From positions 20,139,767 to 20,203,766 of the forward strand of contig OZ037766.1 of assembly GCA_964035545.1 (NCBI GenBank): a stretch of 64,000 nt of DNA. Direction: 5' to 3'. This DNA comes from Bugula neritina (Eukaryota; Bryozoa; Gymnolaemata; Cheilostomatida; Bugulidae). This document shows, piece after piece, positions 41,401-51,691 of this stretch. The position numbers and the translations under genes were made by a program. Below the pieces are notes generated by a model. The model did no database searches and was not told the DNA's origin. It saw nothing but the letters and a program-made list of their open reading frames with translations. Within the stretch, counting starts at the first letter, position 1, and every line of letters starts with the position of its first letter.

Positions 41401-43300
41401 CCCCATCACGGCCCACCACATGGCCCAGGTACGTGACTTCCGGCTGCAAGAGTGCACACTTGGAGGGCTTCAGCTTGAGTCCAGCTGCCCGGAGGCGGTC
41501 AAAGACCTCCCGCAGACGACTGATATGAGTCGAAAAGTCTGGGGAGATGACAATGACGTCGTCCAGATAGATGAGGAGGGTCTTCCAGTGTAATCCACTG
41601 AAGACCTGCTCCATGAGCCGTTGGAAAGTTGCCGGGGCGGACGTTAGTCCAAATGGCAGTACTTTCCACTTCCAGAGCCCGTCGCGAGTAATGAATGCTG
41701 CTTTGTCCTGGGCATCAGGACTGAGGAGCACTTGCCAGTACCCGCTAAGCAGATCCAAAGTACTGAAGTACTTGCTACCCGCGAGGGCATCCAGAGACTC
41801 ATCTATCCGTGGGAGAGGGTAGGCGTCTTGGATGGTAACGCTGTTGAGTCTGCGGTAGTCCACACAGAACCTCCAGCTACCATCTTTCTTCTTGACCAGG
41901 ACTACTGGAGAGCTCCACGCACCGTGGGCAGGCTCAATCAGATCCCGGTCGAGAAGATCTTGCACCTGTCGGCTCAACTCCTTCTCTTTCTCCGGGCCTA
42001 GACGCCGGGTGGGCTGCCTGATGGGAGTGGTGCCGGCTGCCAGGGGTATCTCGTGAGAGATAACCTTAGTCAGCCCCATGTCTTCATCACCACGACTGAA
42101 GACATCACTGTACTCCGCGAGTAGTTGAGCCAGTACTTGGCGTTCAGTACTACTCGTACAGTTGCCGCACGCTCCATCGTACAGGTCAGCCATATGCTCC
42201 GGGACTGCTCTTCGGCTGGTGCGAGGGGGGTTTCCCTGGGTATCGGCCACTGTTTCCAGTGCCGGACCCACATCCGCGTCGTGGATGGAGTGGTACTTCC
42301 CCACCAGCGCTCCGGCCGATAATCGGACAGGTTCCGTGAAGGGGTTGATACACTGCACGAGGAGCTCTTGCCGACAATCTAGCCGATTCAGGCTGTTTGC
42401 TAGTCGGATCGCTCCGTGCGTTCCCTCAACCACCCCCAGGTCAGCGATCTCCTTGCAGTTGACTCTGCAGCGGAGAGTCGCTTGGGATCTTCCCGGAACT
42501 GTGCAGTCCCGCACTACCTGGACTCCGCCCACCAAGGGTCTGCCGAACTTGTCAACACAGACAAGTTCCCTTCCAGCCATCACCACCACCGAATTCTGGA
42601 AATCCATGCGGCACTGGTGTTTCTCCAGAAATGGCATTCCCAGGATGGCGTCTTCCTTCAGCTGGCTGACTATGAACGTCTCGTGAATCACTTGATCACG
42701 GACGCGTCCAGGTAGCGTAATAACGCCGTAAAAAGGGATGCACGATCCGTCCGCCAACGTACCATGCGCACCTTCGTACGGCTCGAGGCTCGCCCGCTCT
42801 CGGGCGCCAAGGGTGTCAAAGAGACGCCTACTCAGCAGGTTTGTAGTGCACCCAGTGTCCAGTAGGAATGTGGCAGCTTTACCCGAAATTTTCCCGGGTA
42901 GGAAGTAGCTGCTTCCATACGGTTGGGTGCTCCTGGAGTGGTTAGTCTCTGGGGGAGACACAACTTGGGTCCGCACAGCGGGCCTCCTCATCGTCTTAGA
43001 GACAACGGGGGTTTTCTGCGGTCGGGAGGGCAGCTTGGGGTACTCTTGCGAGTAAGCTGAGTCCTCCTCCACGACTTCCTCGGGCAACCCCGCGAACCGG
43101 TTGTGGAGTGGCCAGGCCGGAGGATCGGGTAGACCTTGCGGTCTCCGAGATCTCCGAGGTGCCTGCCATCCTACGTCTTCTGACTCCATCCGGGTGTTGA
43201 GTGGCATGGCCGGAGGATCGGGTAAACCTTTCGGTTTCTGAGATCTCCGAGGTGCCTGCCATCCCATCTTGTCAGACGCTGTAGGGGTCTTCTTGGCCAT
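38459..43300 (-). pseudogene. pol: Gypsy pol polyprotein: protease, RT, RNase H, integrase; one in-frame stop
   Basis: A first open stretch (43300-41210, 696 codons) ends at a TAG (41209-41207). The same frame then continues to 38459 (906 codons from the next ATG). Residues 13-75 contain a 31-residue tandem duplication (GWQAPRRS twice). The aspartic protease motif LLDTGCTTNLLS is at about 146. The reverse transcriptase has VDYRRLNSVTIQDAYPLPR and the active-site YLDD at 578-581. RNase H begins ILDTDASDHSVGA after the stop. Integrase has an HHCC zinc site (HKQAH...CEVCQ), the D,D,E set (VAVDLVG, IHTDQ, NGVVERNN) and a GPY module (KFVGPYCVVEV). About 270 residues of Gln/Arg/Glu/Pro-rich tail follow, with no recognised domain and no chromodomain. 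Pol is in the -1 frame relative to gag and is probably made by frameshifting at 43378-43372. I classify it as pseudogene only because of the TAG. Confidence 0.93.
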
Positions 43301-43329
43301 TCCCTGACCCCTCCCCCGGATGGGGTTGG

Positions 43330-43378
43330 CTGGGGGCCCACGGTCGGCGGAAGTTACCGTGAGCCTCGGTTGTTTAAA
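43330..43378 (-). promoter_or_regulatory. Gag-pol -1 ribosomal frameshift signal
   Basis: On the minus strand the gag frame reads T TTA AAC at 43378-43372, a classic slippery heptamer in the correct phase. Shifting back one base enters the pol frame, which is open from there to the pol ATG. Six bases later a stem of about 10 bp can form (GGCTCACGGT with ACCGTGGGCC, one G-U), with loop AACTTCCGCCG. CTTCC in the loop could pair with the downstream GGGAG to make a pseudoknot. The gag stop is at 43356-43354. Confidence 0.8.
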
Positions 43379-44286
43379 GGCAAGCTACCTTTGGGGCAAT
43401 GTCTCTTCACATGCCCAGACGCTCCACATTCCCAGCAGGTAAGCTGCGAGGGGCGGACAGGGTCGTCCCGTACCCGGGGAGCCCGCCTATCCGCCTGGTT
43501 TCGTTGTAGTTGGGTTACCGTAGCCTGTAGACCCTTCATCATGTCTACTAACATGACGAGCTGCGCCTGTTCCGGCGACGGAGTCGTTGCTGCCGACACT
43601 TGTGGAGTTATGGGTGTGGCGTCCTCTGGGTTCTCTTCGGATACCTGGTGGGCGGTGAAGCTCCTCTCTTGGAGCCCTTCTACCTGGAAGTATGACTTGC
43701 CCATCTCCAGGGCTTCCTCCAAGGTGCGAACTTTGGCGGCCAGCCAGTAGCGCTGCAGGCCAGAGTCGTTGACGCTTTTAAAGAATGCATTATACACCAG
43801 GCGCTTCCTCTCTGCACCTGTGGCGTGGCTGTAAGCAGCCTGGGCCAACCGTTCCACCGTGTTTGCATGTTCTTCCAACGTCGTCTTGCGGTTTTACCTC
43901 AGTGCCTGTAGGCGATCCACAGCCTCTTCGGCTGTCCGGCCGAATCGGGCCCTGAGGGCCCGCAGGATATGGGCTTCATCAGGCCCAAGAGCAAAGCTCT
44001 TCGCCTGGCCTGTCAAACAGGACCGGAGTTGAAGTATGCGCACTGGGGCTGGCCATTCAGCGATGGTGGCCACATCTTCGAACTCGCGGATGAACTGCTC
44101 CACGTCCTCCTCCCCTCCGAAATTCGGGAGCCTGAGGCGGTACCTGTCACCAGGAGGCGCCTGACTTGGCTCCCGCAATCCCTGGAGGGCTGCAACCAAA
44201 GCCTCTACTGTGAGGGTTGGTGTCTCCGTCTCCGTTGCCCCAGGGGCTGTTTCCCCTGGCGGAGCCATCTCGTTCCCCTTTGGCAA
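43354..44286 (-). pseudogene. gag: Gypsy gag with zinc knuckle; one in-frame stop
   Basis: The ATG at 44286 follows the primer site. The first 130 codons (with RLPNFGGEEDVEQFIREFED, a capsid-type segment) end at a TAA (43896-43894). The same frame resumes at once and runs to 43354. The C-terminal part has a coiled Gln-rich stretch and one zinc knuckle, CWECGASGHVKRHC (CX2CX4HX4C). The -1 frameshift site lies seven codons before the natural stop. Apart from the single TAA the frame is intact, so this is a recently inactivated copy or one requiring readthrough. Confidence 0.9.
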
Positions 44287-44299
44287 CTAGTTATTCGAA

Positions 44300-44317
44300 A
44301 TCCCACTGCTGCCACCA
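44300..44317 (-). other. Primer-binding site, tRNA-Leu type
   Basis: TGGTGGCAGCAGTGGGAT begins one base after the 5' LTR. Its complement ATCCCACTGCTGCCACCA matches the 3' end known for a class of eukaryotic tRNA-Leu. Complementarity seems to continue towards the T-loop (TTCGAA). Confidence 0.75.
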
Positions 44318-44445
44318 ATGTAATATTTTTGTGGGTTGAATAGAACTAGTGCCTGAACATACTCTTTGTTAGAGAGAACAAGATGTATTGTATAGTTGAA
44401 GAAATCTTTATTTAGTCGAATTATATATAATAGTGAAGGTCCTCT

Positions 44446-44501
44446 GCCAGTGAGCTCCAGTAGTAGACTGAACTACACTGGAGCTCGCTGGCTTTTATAT
44501 A
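44446..44501 (-). promoter_or_regulatory. LTR A TATA box plus 47-nt palindrome (5' LTR copy)
   Basis: Sequence is identical to the 3' LTR copy at 37301-37356. This is the copy expected to drive transcription of gag-pol. Confidence 0.75.
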
Positions 44502-44528
44502 CAACAAGATACAGTGCTTTTTCATTGT

Positions 44529-44637
44529 TGCCGAGATCGGAGGCCCGAAACGCCGAAAATCGGCATTTCGGGCTTCCGGTAGCCCGAAATGCCGATTTTC
44601 GGTATTTCGGCATTTCGGAAAACCGAAATGCCGATCT
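44529..44637. repeat. CGG-rich alternating array in LTR A (short form)
   Basis: Same words as 37385-37565 but about 70 bp shorter by an internal deletion between similar units. Confidence 0.9.
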
Positions 44638-44915
44638 CGCAACCGGAAACAAGTACATGCAAAAATCTACTACACAATTACAGCATAAAAATTGATACGC
44701 AACATTAGTACAAGAAATATCACATAACTTCAGAATGCGTATTTCAGTAAAATTACATTATGTTGAAAGCTTCAACAGTAATTACCATACTTAGGCATTA
44801 GCAAGCTAGCTTACTTAGCTATAATTACAGAGTTAATAACGATACGCAACAGTATTTATAATATACTGTTGCACGCTGTTATTTCGCAACTAATAGAGGG
44901 TGAAAATCCATTACA

Positions 44916-46470
44916 ATAGGATATCTTCGACTGATTCAATTAAAAATTTATTACTTATTGATGGTTAATATTCTATTCATGTTGTTTTGAAAGTATGTGC
45001 AACTTAATTAATTGCCCATGTTACGTCCAAGTCAAGGCCTACAGACTTATTTATGTTCAGCTTAGAGCCATATGAACCCTTGGTATAATCATAGAAGCGC
45101 ATTCAATTGTGTTTTGTTAGCTAGCCAATAACAACAGCTACATCAGTGAAACTCTTTATTTTAGAAGAATTCTGGTAATATAAAAAAATACATATTTTAT
45201 TGATCTGTCTCGGATAATTTAGTTGGGAAACTATTATAATAAATGCAAGCATGCTGCCAAATAAATCAAAACCATCAAACACATATAGATTGATTTTACT
45301 GACTGTGAACTGCTATAATATTTACTAGCTTAGAGCATCGTAAAATTATTCCAAGAATAACATGATATTTACTATGTATAATATAGGTGAAGACTTTGAA
45401 TACTGATATGGCTGACGTTAATAAGTTTAATAGAGAATATTTTAAAGCTGATGTAGAGGACAATTTTAATAAACCACAGCTAGTCTAAATGCTGCCACTG
45501 CTCATTACGTTTGTGAAAAACTTAGCTGTTTGTCTTGGTGAATTATAATACGAATGGAAAATATTTCAATAATTATGCAGATATGTTTGGCTTACTCTTG
45601 TACCAAAAGCAACAAGTTAATAATTTTGAAATCGCCAAAGGAGCGTAAAACATATTGATTAAAAGTGGCTTTAAAGAAACTTGAGACAAAAATCCGAGCA
45701 TAATATTTTATTTCACATGGAATTGATTGAGTAATATAATAAGTATAAGTAATATATACACTTTTGATAAGAGTAAAAACTAGTTATTTACTGACAGTCC
45801 AAAATACTACTAGCCTGTAAAAACATCATCACAACAGTTGTAATGTATGTTCAGTAATAGTCATTACAATATTTAATGGACATGCTCAGTTCCACTCCAG
45901 GATAATTAAGTGTAGTATATGTTGGAATGCTGCATCATAACTTTTTGCAGAGTTTCCAATGGAATATTATATTTATTTTTGTGGGTGAGAGACTTGAGTT
46001 GCTATAGTCAGTTGGTTTGTTGCAGTAAGAATGATCCATGACTAGAGATGCCCTAGGGCCTAGGTCGTGGGTAAACTGTTCTCCACTAAAATGCATGTAA
46101 TAATTTATATTATTATTATCATTGACCTACAATCATCAAACAATCTACAAACTTTGAAGCCTTAAAAGATTGTAAATGTATAAAAAGACTTTCTAAAATA
46201 ATAGACATTTTTACATGAAGGTATTTAGATGAATTCAAAGCATTTGCATGGCTCTAGCAGCATCAGTTTTTTATTGGATAAGATGACTTCAGTAACAAAT
46301 ATAGAATTAATTTGGAGAATTATTTGAATTTTTACTTAACATTCAACAATTAACTTTTGACGCAATGTCCTATGCCATTGTTGATACAACTTGCAACTGT
46401 GAAAGCTGTTACTGCAAACTTCATATCAAAAACTGTAAAATATATTCACTAAATCTAATATTTACTTGCA
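44916..46470. other. AT-rich region with one small coding-like ORF
   Basis: The only coding-like segment is 45408-45488 (plus), ATG to TAA, 26 codons beginning MADVNKFNREYF. It follows an AG-rich splice-like site and could be a first exon or gene relic; I could not identify it. Otherwise no feature was found. Confidence 0.4.
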
Positions 46471-48849
46471 ATGATGGATTCTCATTGTGGTTGTCATGCT
46501 TCTAGCTCTACATTCATTTCAACATCAATAGATAGTGAGATACTGTCAATCTTTCTGTAAGTTATACCTCTTTAGTATTAAAACATCTCCATCTAGTAAT
46601 TGTAATAATCCACAGAGTAGAGAGTGTAATAATAATTATGTGCCTATTTTGTAAACTGAACAAGTAATTTAAATTGAATATAAATATTTCGAATGACCAT
46701 CAGCAAAATTATCTTCAACATTCATATCATATTAAAAATGTATTTAAAATTTTTAGTATGTTAGAGAAAGCTTTCTGCATGACGTAATGTCAGTCTCAAG
46801 GATATCACTTATTGATACATCCTGTTATCAAACATGTATAGTAATATTATGACAGTGGTACCTCCCCAGCTCTTATAATATACTTGCTAGTTATTATTGC
46901 TATATAATATTTTCACATGTTGATTCTTACAGAGATAGTCAATATGAAGATCTGAGTTTTGACACTCAGACTGATGATGATGACGTGACCATAGTAGTAG
47001 ATGGCATCAACTATGTTTCTGTTGATGGTAAGTTCAAGAATATCAGTTACTTGCTATACAACTTTTCTGACGGTTACTATTAAGAACACAACTTCAATTG
47101 TGACTTGCAGCGATTCATTATACATGAGGGTCAATATTTTACTTTATTATTTAGTAGCTACACCTCAGCAGTTTATGACCAGAAAATTAATTTTGCTCAA
47201 AATTCATGAGAATATGCTATTTCAGGTAATTTTATGTGAATATTCTAACTATGCAAAGCAAAAAGAATTTTGGCAGGGTCCTGCAATACTAAAGCGTAAC
47301 GTCATTATCGTATGAGCGAAATATGTATGTTATAGGAATTCTGCAATAAAAAACCATCGCAAGACCATCACAGCTTTTTAATAAAAAGAATTAACAAATG
47401 CAACTAAATATCTTAAGTTTTTTTCTAATTTTGCTTGACTCTATGTTTTTCCTCTTTTATTATTTTAAGACAAAAAACCATATCCATTGGCAGCTAAACT
47501 GTAAAAAATAGCTAAAAACTAGAGATTTTGAGAGTGTACTAAATTAAGTAAAATGAACCATAACAGTCAATAATTGGCCATGTACCTTCATTTTGACAGT
47601 TGCTACAAGAATTATATATTATGATGTCATTTAAAATGCATGATTTGAAACTGTGAAATATATTGTAAATGTGGGGGATCTGAGAGACTTTGATTCAAAG
47701 TCAGACATAACAATTGTAGCAGAGGAGATAATCTATAACAGCTTTGGTGAGTAAAACAATGAATTTATGGTATTCTTTGATGGTTTTGCTATATTTTGTT
47801 TCATTCAGCAGCAAAAAGTCGATGCATGCCTTATGTAAGAATGTTGCACCATGGCAGTTTTAGCATCATAGAAGACTCAATAAAAATCATTATGTAACCT
47901 TATGTGTATGCTTTCACACAGGTGATAATAATAATAACTTCGACATTGCCAATTTAGCTGACTTTAAAGATCTCTCTAATGTACCAGAATCAACTACACA
48001 TCATGGTATGCCATATTTAGTAAATAGTTATTGCATAATATTTTGGAGCAATATAAAAAAAACATTAGTAAATAGTATGTGCAATGTGTTGTTTACATTT
48101 TATCAACCATAAAAACATGATGAATCAATATACAAAATAATTAGTGCAATATATGACTACATATTGTATGATATTTTGCAATACTTCGTCCATTACATAC
48201 ATTATATAAATTTTAGTAATAATGAAAGCATAATATCTTATCACTAAATAACTTCTATTTAACTTATATTATTACAGGAATTTTGTCTGTCTCATCAACC
48301 AGTTACCATACTGGAATGAATAACAGCAATAACATCATCAACTCTAAAGATCATTTTGAAATTAACTCAAAAGTTGGTAAGTAACATCTTGGGAACTTTT
48401 ATTGCCTTGTACGTCACTAATTCTTAAACCAAATCTATCTTGGCTACAGTATAAACTTAAAATATTGGTTTATAATTCCCAGTTTTTTGTGTTGAGAGTT
48501 ATCCCACCAACTCAAAATAACATGCTGCAAAGTTACTAAGAGTTTTTGCTATAAAAGATATTATCATCTATCATGTTGCCCATCTTAAATATCTCTAATT
48601 TTATAGTCTTATCCCAAATATAATTATTTCAATGCTAGTGTTGTGTATAGATATTATGTTATAACATAATAGAAGCAATGTCCCCATTACTGACTGGTGG
48701 TTTATATTCCATTTGCCTACATAACTTGCTAATATCTTTAGATAATGAGAGCAAAGCATTGATTACTCAAACATTCACTCCAGTAAAAGAGAAGATCATA
48801 ACAGTTGATTATCCACAAGTAGAAGATATGACTATACGCATTGTTTGAG
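46471..48849 (+). CDS. Unrecognised acidic protein, about 6 exons
   Basis: Predicted exons: 46471-46556 (ATG ATG GAT...), 46933-47027, a third ending at 47743 (start 47687 or 47702 by phase), 47921-48001, 48281-48376, 48742-48849 (TGA). All joins have GT/AG borders, and from exon 2 onward each intron falls after the first base of a codon, a pattern unlikely by chance. An AATAAA follows at 48938-48943. The product (about 170-180 residues) has no predicted signal peptide or membrane segment. It is rich in Asp, Asn and Ser. Exons 2 and 3 share a motif (DDDDVTIVVDGINY and SDITIVAEEIIY), suggesting exon duplication. Later pieces include NFDIANLADFKDLS and the C-terminus YPQVEDMTIRIV. The function is unknown. 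Confidence 0.6.
47410..47560. mobile_element. Truncated MITE (copy 3 of the TA family)
   Basis: It matches the right half of 17211-17636 (AGCTAAACTGTAAAAAATAG, then AAATTAAGTAAAATGAACCA) and is followed by TA at 47561-47562. The left arm is missing. It lies in an intron of the unrecognised plus-strand gene. Confidence 0.8.
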
Positions 48850-48943
48850 GAAAAGAATAAGAAATGCTACCATTGAGAAAGTTAGAAATGTTAGATATTT
48901 ATTCAGTCTGTTTCAAACCAGCAGAGCATTGAGAAATAATAAA

Positions 48944-50139
48944 ACTGACAACAGATTCTCATTAGTTAGCTGCTAAATATTATATGTTTAATTTATATTA
49001 TATATCAGGACCATCCTTTAACCGTGCTGTACATATTTATAATGTCTTAAACTACAATGTTAATGCATGTGTTGTATTAAAATTATTGATTATTTAAAAA
49101 TTGCAGCTAATAGTTCACTCAATAACAGTGCATATATTTTAATCTTAAGCATTTTATATAGCAAAATGGTTGTATATATTGCAATAAAATTATTTATTAC
49201 ATGTAAAGCTGCTAATAGTTATATCATTTGTCAGGATATACTGTTCTGCTAGTTTGTGAGAAAAGTGCTACTTGTAATTCTATTATTGTAATAAATATAA
49301 TTTATCATTTTCAATTTACATAATGCTTCTTATTCACTTCTCACTTGGTACATTTCTACCATCTCTTGCTTGCAGATGTCTTTAAAGTTAAAAAGACACC
49401 AAGAATAAGTAAGCTACTTTAAATCATAATCTTATTTGTAGTGGATGCACACAGAAACACATAGGAGGAGCATACTCATTACGCATTAATTTAAGATTAT
49501 TATTCTACAATCTGTGAAAAGTTTTGTATAGTCCAATTTAAATTAGAGCTTCATAAGGTTTATATTAAACATAAATATAATAATTATGCAATTAAAGTTA
49601 TTGTCTTTACACACGTTTGTATAAAATTATAGCATGCCATGTTTTCCAAAAGGGCAATAAGAAAACAAGAAACTTGCGTTTTTAAATTTTTTTTTCAAAA
49701 AGCAAGTAAGCCAAAGAAAATATCAACAAACATGGAAGCGTTGTAACAAATTGATAATGTAAGACTAGCCAATGACATTCTGATTGATTACTGATGCACA
49801 AACTCCAAAACCCCAAAAAATGTTTATTCATGTAAAATTTAAATTAACATCAAGTTACAAAACACAATAAAAGATCCTACTACCTACACTAAAATTATTC
49901 AAACTTTCTTTCTTTTTACACATGATCAGGTATTTCTAATTCTAGTTGGGTAACCAACCCTGTGAGTTTGTATGTAAAAAAATTTGGAAGCTTCAAAAGG
50001 CAAACAGCTAGTTGCATTTTCAAAGCCTTATACAATTTACTTGTAAATCTCTTAAAAACATAATTTGAAGTATATTATTTGGTTTACACAAATCAAAATG
50101 TAGTCAGATGCTAGCTATTGAATTCTCAACACAGTGTTA
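48944..50139. other. Intergenic AT-rich region, nothing supported
   Basis: No gene, repeat family or RNA gene was recognised. A micro-exon-like ATG...TAA at 49377-49409 (after TTGCAG, before GTAAGC) is too short to support. Confidence 0.5.
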
Positions 50140-50470
50140 GCCTAGGGCCACACTGTGCGTATTTTCGCATGCGAAAATTGAAATAACAAGTAGCCAAGGT
50201 GTCCACTGTAGCGTCAGTGACGCGTGATATTTTTAAATCGCATTTGCTTTCAATAAAACGCAATTTACTGGAATGTAGCACTAAAATAAAGAAATTGGGC
50301 TCGCTGAATAACTACCACCCAATTAGGTGATGACGACAGAGACGATTCGCACTTGTGTTGAGAATGCTGAGCGACAAGTGCGAATGTTTTCTCAACGCGT
50401 ACAGTGGACACCTTTGCTACTTGTGATTTCAATTTTCGCATGCGAAAATACGCACAGTGTGGCCCTAGGC
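50140..50470. mobile_element. Non-autonomous Harbinger MITE derived from the 54.6-kb element
   Basis: 331 bp with inverted ends GCCTAGGGCCACACTGTGCG, flanked by TTA on both sides (50137-50139 and 50471-50473). Its interior (around 50290-50340, read in reverse) matches the left subterminal DNA of the autonomous element (about 54735-54790), including CTAATTGG, GGTAGTTATT and AGCGAGCCC. It therefore arose by internal deletion of that family. Confidence 0.93.
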
Positions 50471-50817
50471 TTACTGAACATGACTTTAATTTACCTAATC
50501 AGAGCTCCCAATATTCAATCTGGATATGAGTGCACTACACACTTGAAACAGTGTTCACTAGAACAGTGTTATAATATGTTATGTTTATTAACCTATTTTA
50601 ATTTGAAGTAAACAAAAAAGAATATAAAAGCAGGAAATACTGCTGAAAATTCTCCAATAGCACTGCAGCTAGTTGGAGCTCACGTGTCATAAATGGTAGA
50701 CAATCTGCAATGTGTTTCGTTGGATGGATGTCCAAGTGTCTTATATCAATTCACCAATGTGAATTTATGAATAGCTGACAGCTGATTTCACCAGTAAATG
50801 CACCTAAAACATTACAA

Positions 50818-51330
50818 ACAATGACAGTTGTGAAGCAATGCAAGAAATATGAGTAGTGGGGAAAAGATAAATTAAATATTGTTAATTATTAAATCCAAGA
50901 AACAATCCAAAACCCTGTGATAAAATTGTTGGCACATACATGTATCTTACAAACAAATATTTTATGACTAATTTAAACAAGACAAGCTCTCTGTGAGCAG
51001 AAAAATACATCACTGGCCACAAGATGATAATCCCAAAATCTAACATTATAAATGTCAGTAACAATATCTAAAAAATTACAATCAATGGCAGTTTTAAAGC
51101 AATGCAAGAAATATGAGTAGTGCTAACATAGACAAAAAATAAAATAAATATTGTGAATTAAATCCAAGAAACAATTCAAAATCTTGTATTAAAAATGTTG
51201 GTGCAAACATGTATTTTAAAAACAAATATTTTATGACTAATTTAGGCAATACAAGCTCTCTGTAATCAGGACAATACAGCACTAGCCACGAGAAGATAAC
51301 CCCAAATCTAAAATTTTACAGACAGGTTAT
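50818..51330. repeat. Tandem duplication, two units of about 255 bp
   Basis: Units at about 50818-51075 and 51079-51330 share GAAGCAATGCAAGAAATATG-type starts, ACAAATATTTTATGACTAAT middles and CAAGCTCTCTGT. They have diverged by many substitutions. No coding potential was recognised. Confidence 0.8.
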
Positions 51331-51446
51331 TATAAACCATAATGTGCAGTAGCATGAGAATTGCTTCAGCAGATTGAAGAATTGCCTGCTAAGAAGTATC
51401 AAATGGCCCTTATACAACTAGGAGGTGGAAGTTGCAAAATCCCATC

Positions 51447-51667
51447 GTATCACTCACCACTACCCTAGCATATTACTCCTCTTTATCCCAGCATATTACT
51501 CACTTCTATCCCAGCATATCACTCACCTCTATCCCAGCATATAACTCACCTTTATCCCAGCATATTACTCACTTTTGTCCCAGCATATTACTCACTTCTA
51601 ACTCAGCATATCACTCACCTCTATCCCAGCATATTACCCACCTCTATTCAAGCATATTACTCACCTC
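51447..51667. repeat. 23-bp minisatellite, about 9-10 units
   Basis: Unit CATATTACTCACCTCTATCCCAG with small variations. The open frame across it is a repeat artefact. Confidence 0.95.
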
Positions 51668-51691
51668 AGATAGCAAAGAACATCCAGGCCA

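Larger units (their letters stand above)
37174..44915 (-). mobile_element. Ty3/gypsy LTR retrotransposon, family A, near full length
   Basis: Both LTRs are present and all features run on the minus strand: 5' LTR 44915-44319, primer-binding site 44317-44300, gag 44286-43354, pol 43300-38459, polypurine tract 38268-38256, 3' LTR 38255-37174. ATAG flanks both sides (37170-37173 and 44916-44919), a 4-bp target duplication. The LTRs differ by about three substitutions seen by eye, one array-length change and a nested solo LTR, so the insertion is recent. The interior is far more GC-rich than the host DNA. The order protease, reverse transcriptase, RNase H, integrase defines Ty3/gypsy. One stop codon each in gag and pol should block autonomous activity unless read through. 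Confidence 0.95.
44319..44915 (-). repeat. 5' LTR of gypsy family A
   Basis: 597 bp, TGTAATGG...ATATTACA on the minus strand. It has the short CGG-rich array (44529-44637), TATATAAAAG at 44501-44492, the 47-nt palindrome at 44492-44446 and AATAAA at 44412-44407. Confidence 0.95.

Noticed and set aside
38431-43750. Many plus-strand frames of 60-170 codons
   Set aside because: They are antisense shadows of the GC-rich gag-pol frames on the minus strand.
49377-49409. A micro-exon with ATG and stop between splice-like sites
   Set aside because: It is too short, and the preceding gene already has a stop and a polyadenylation signal.
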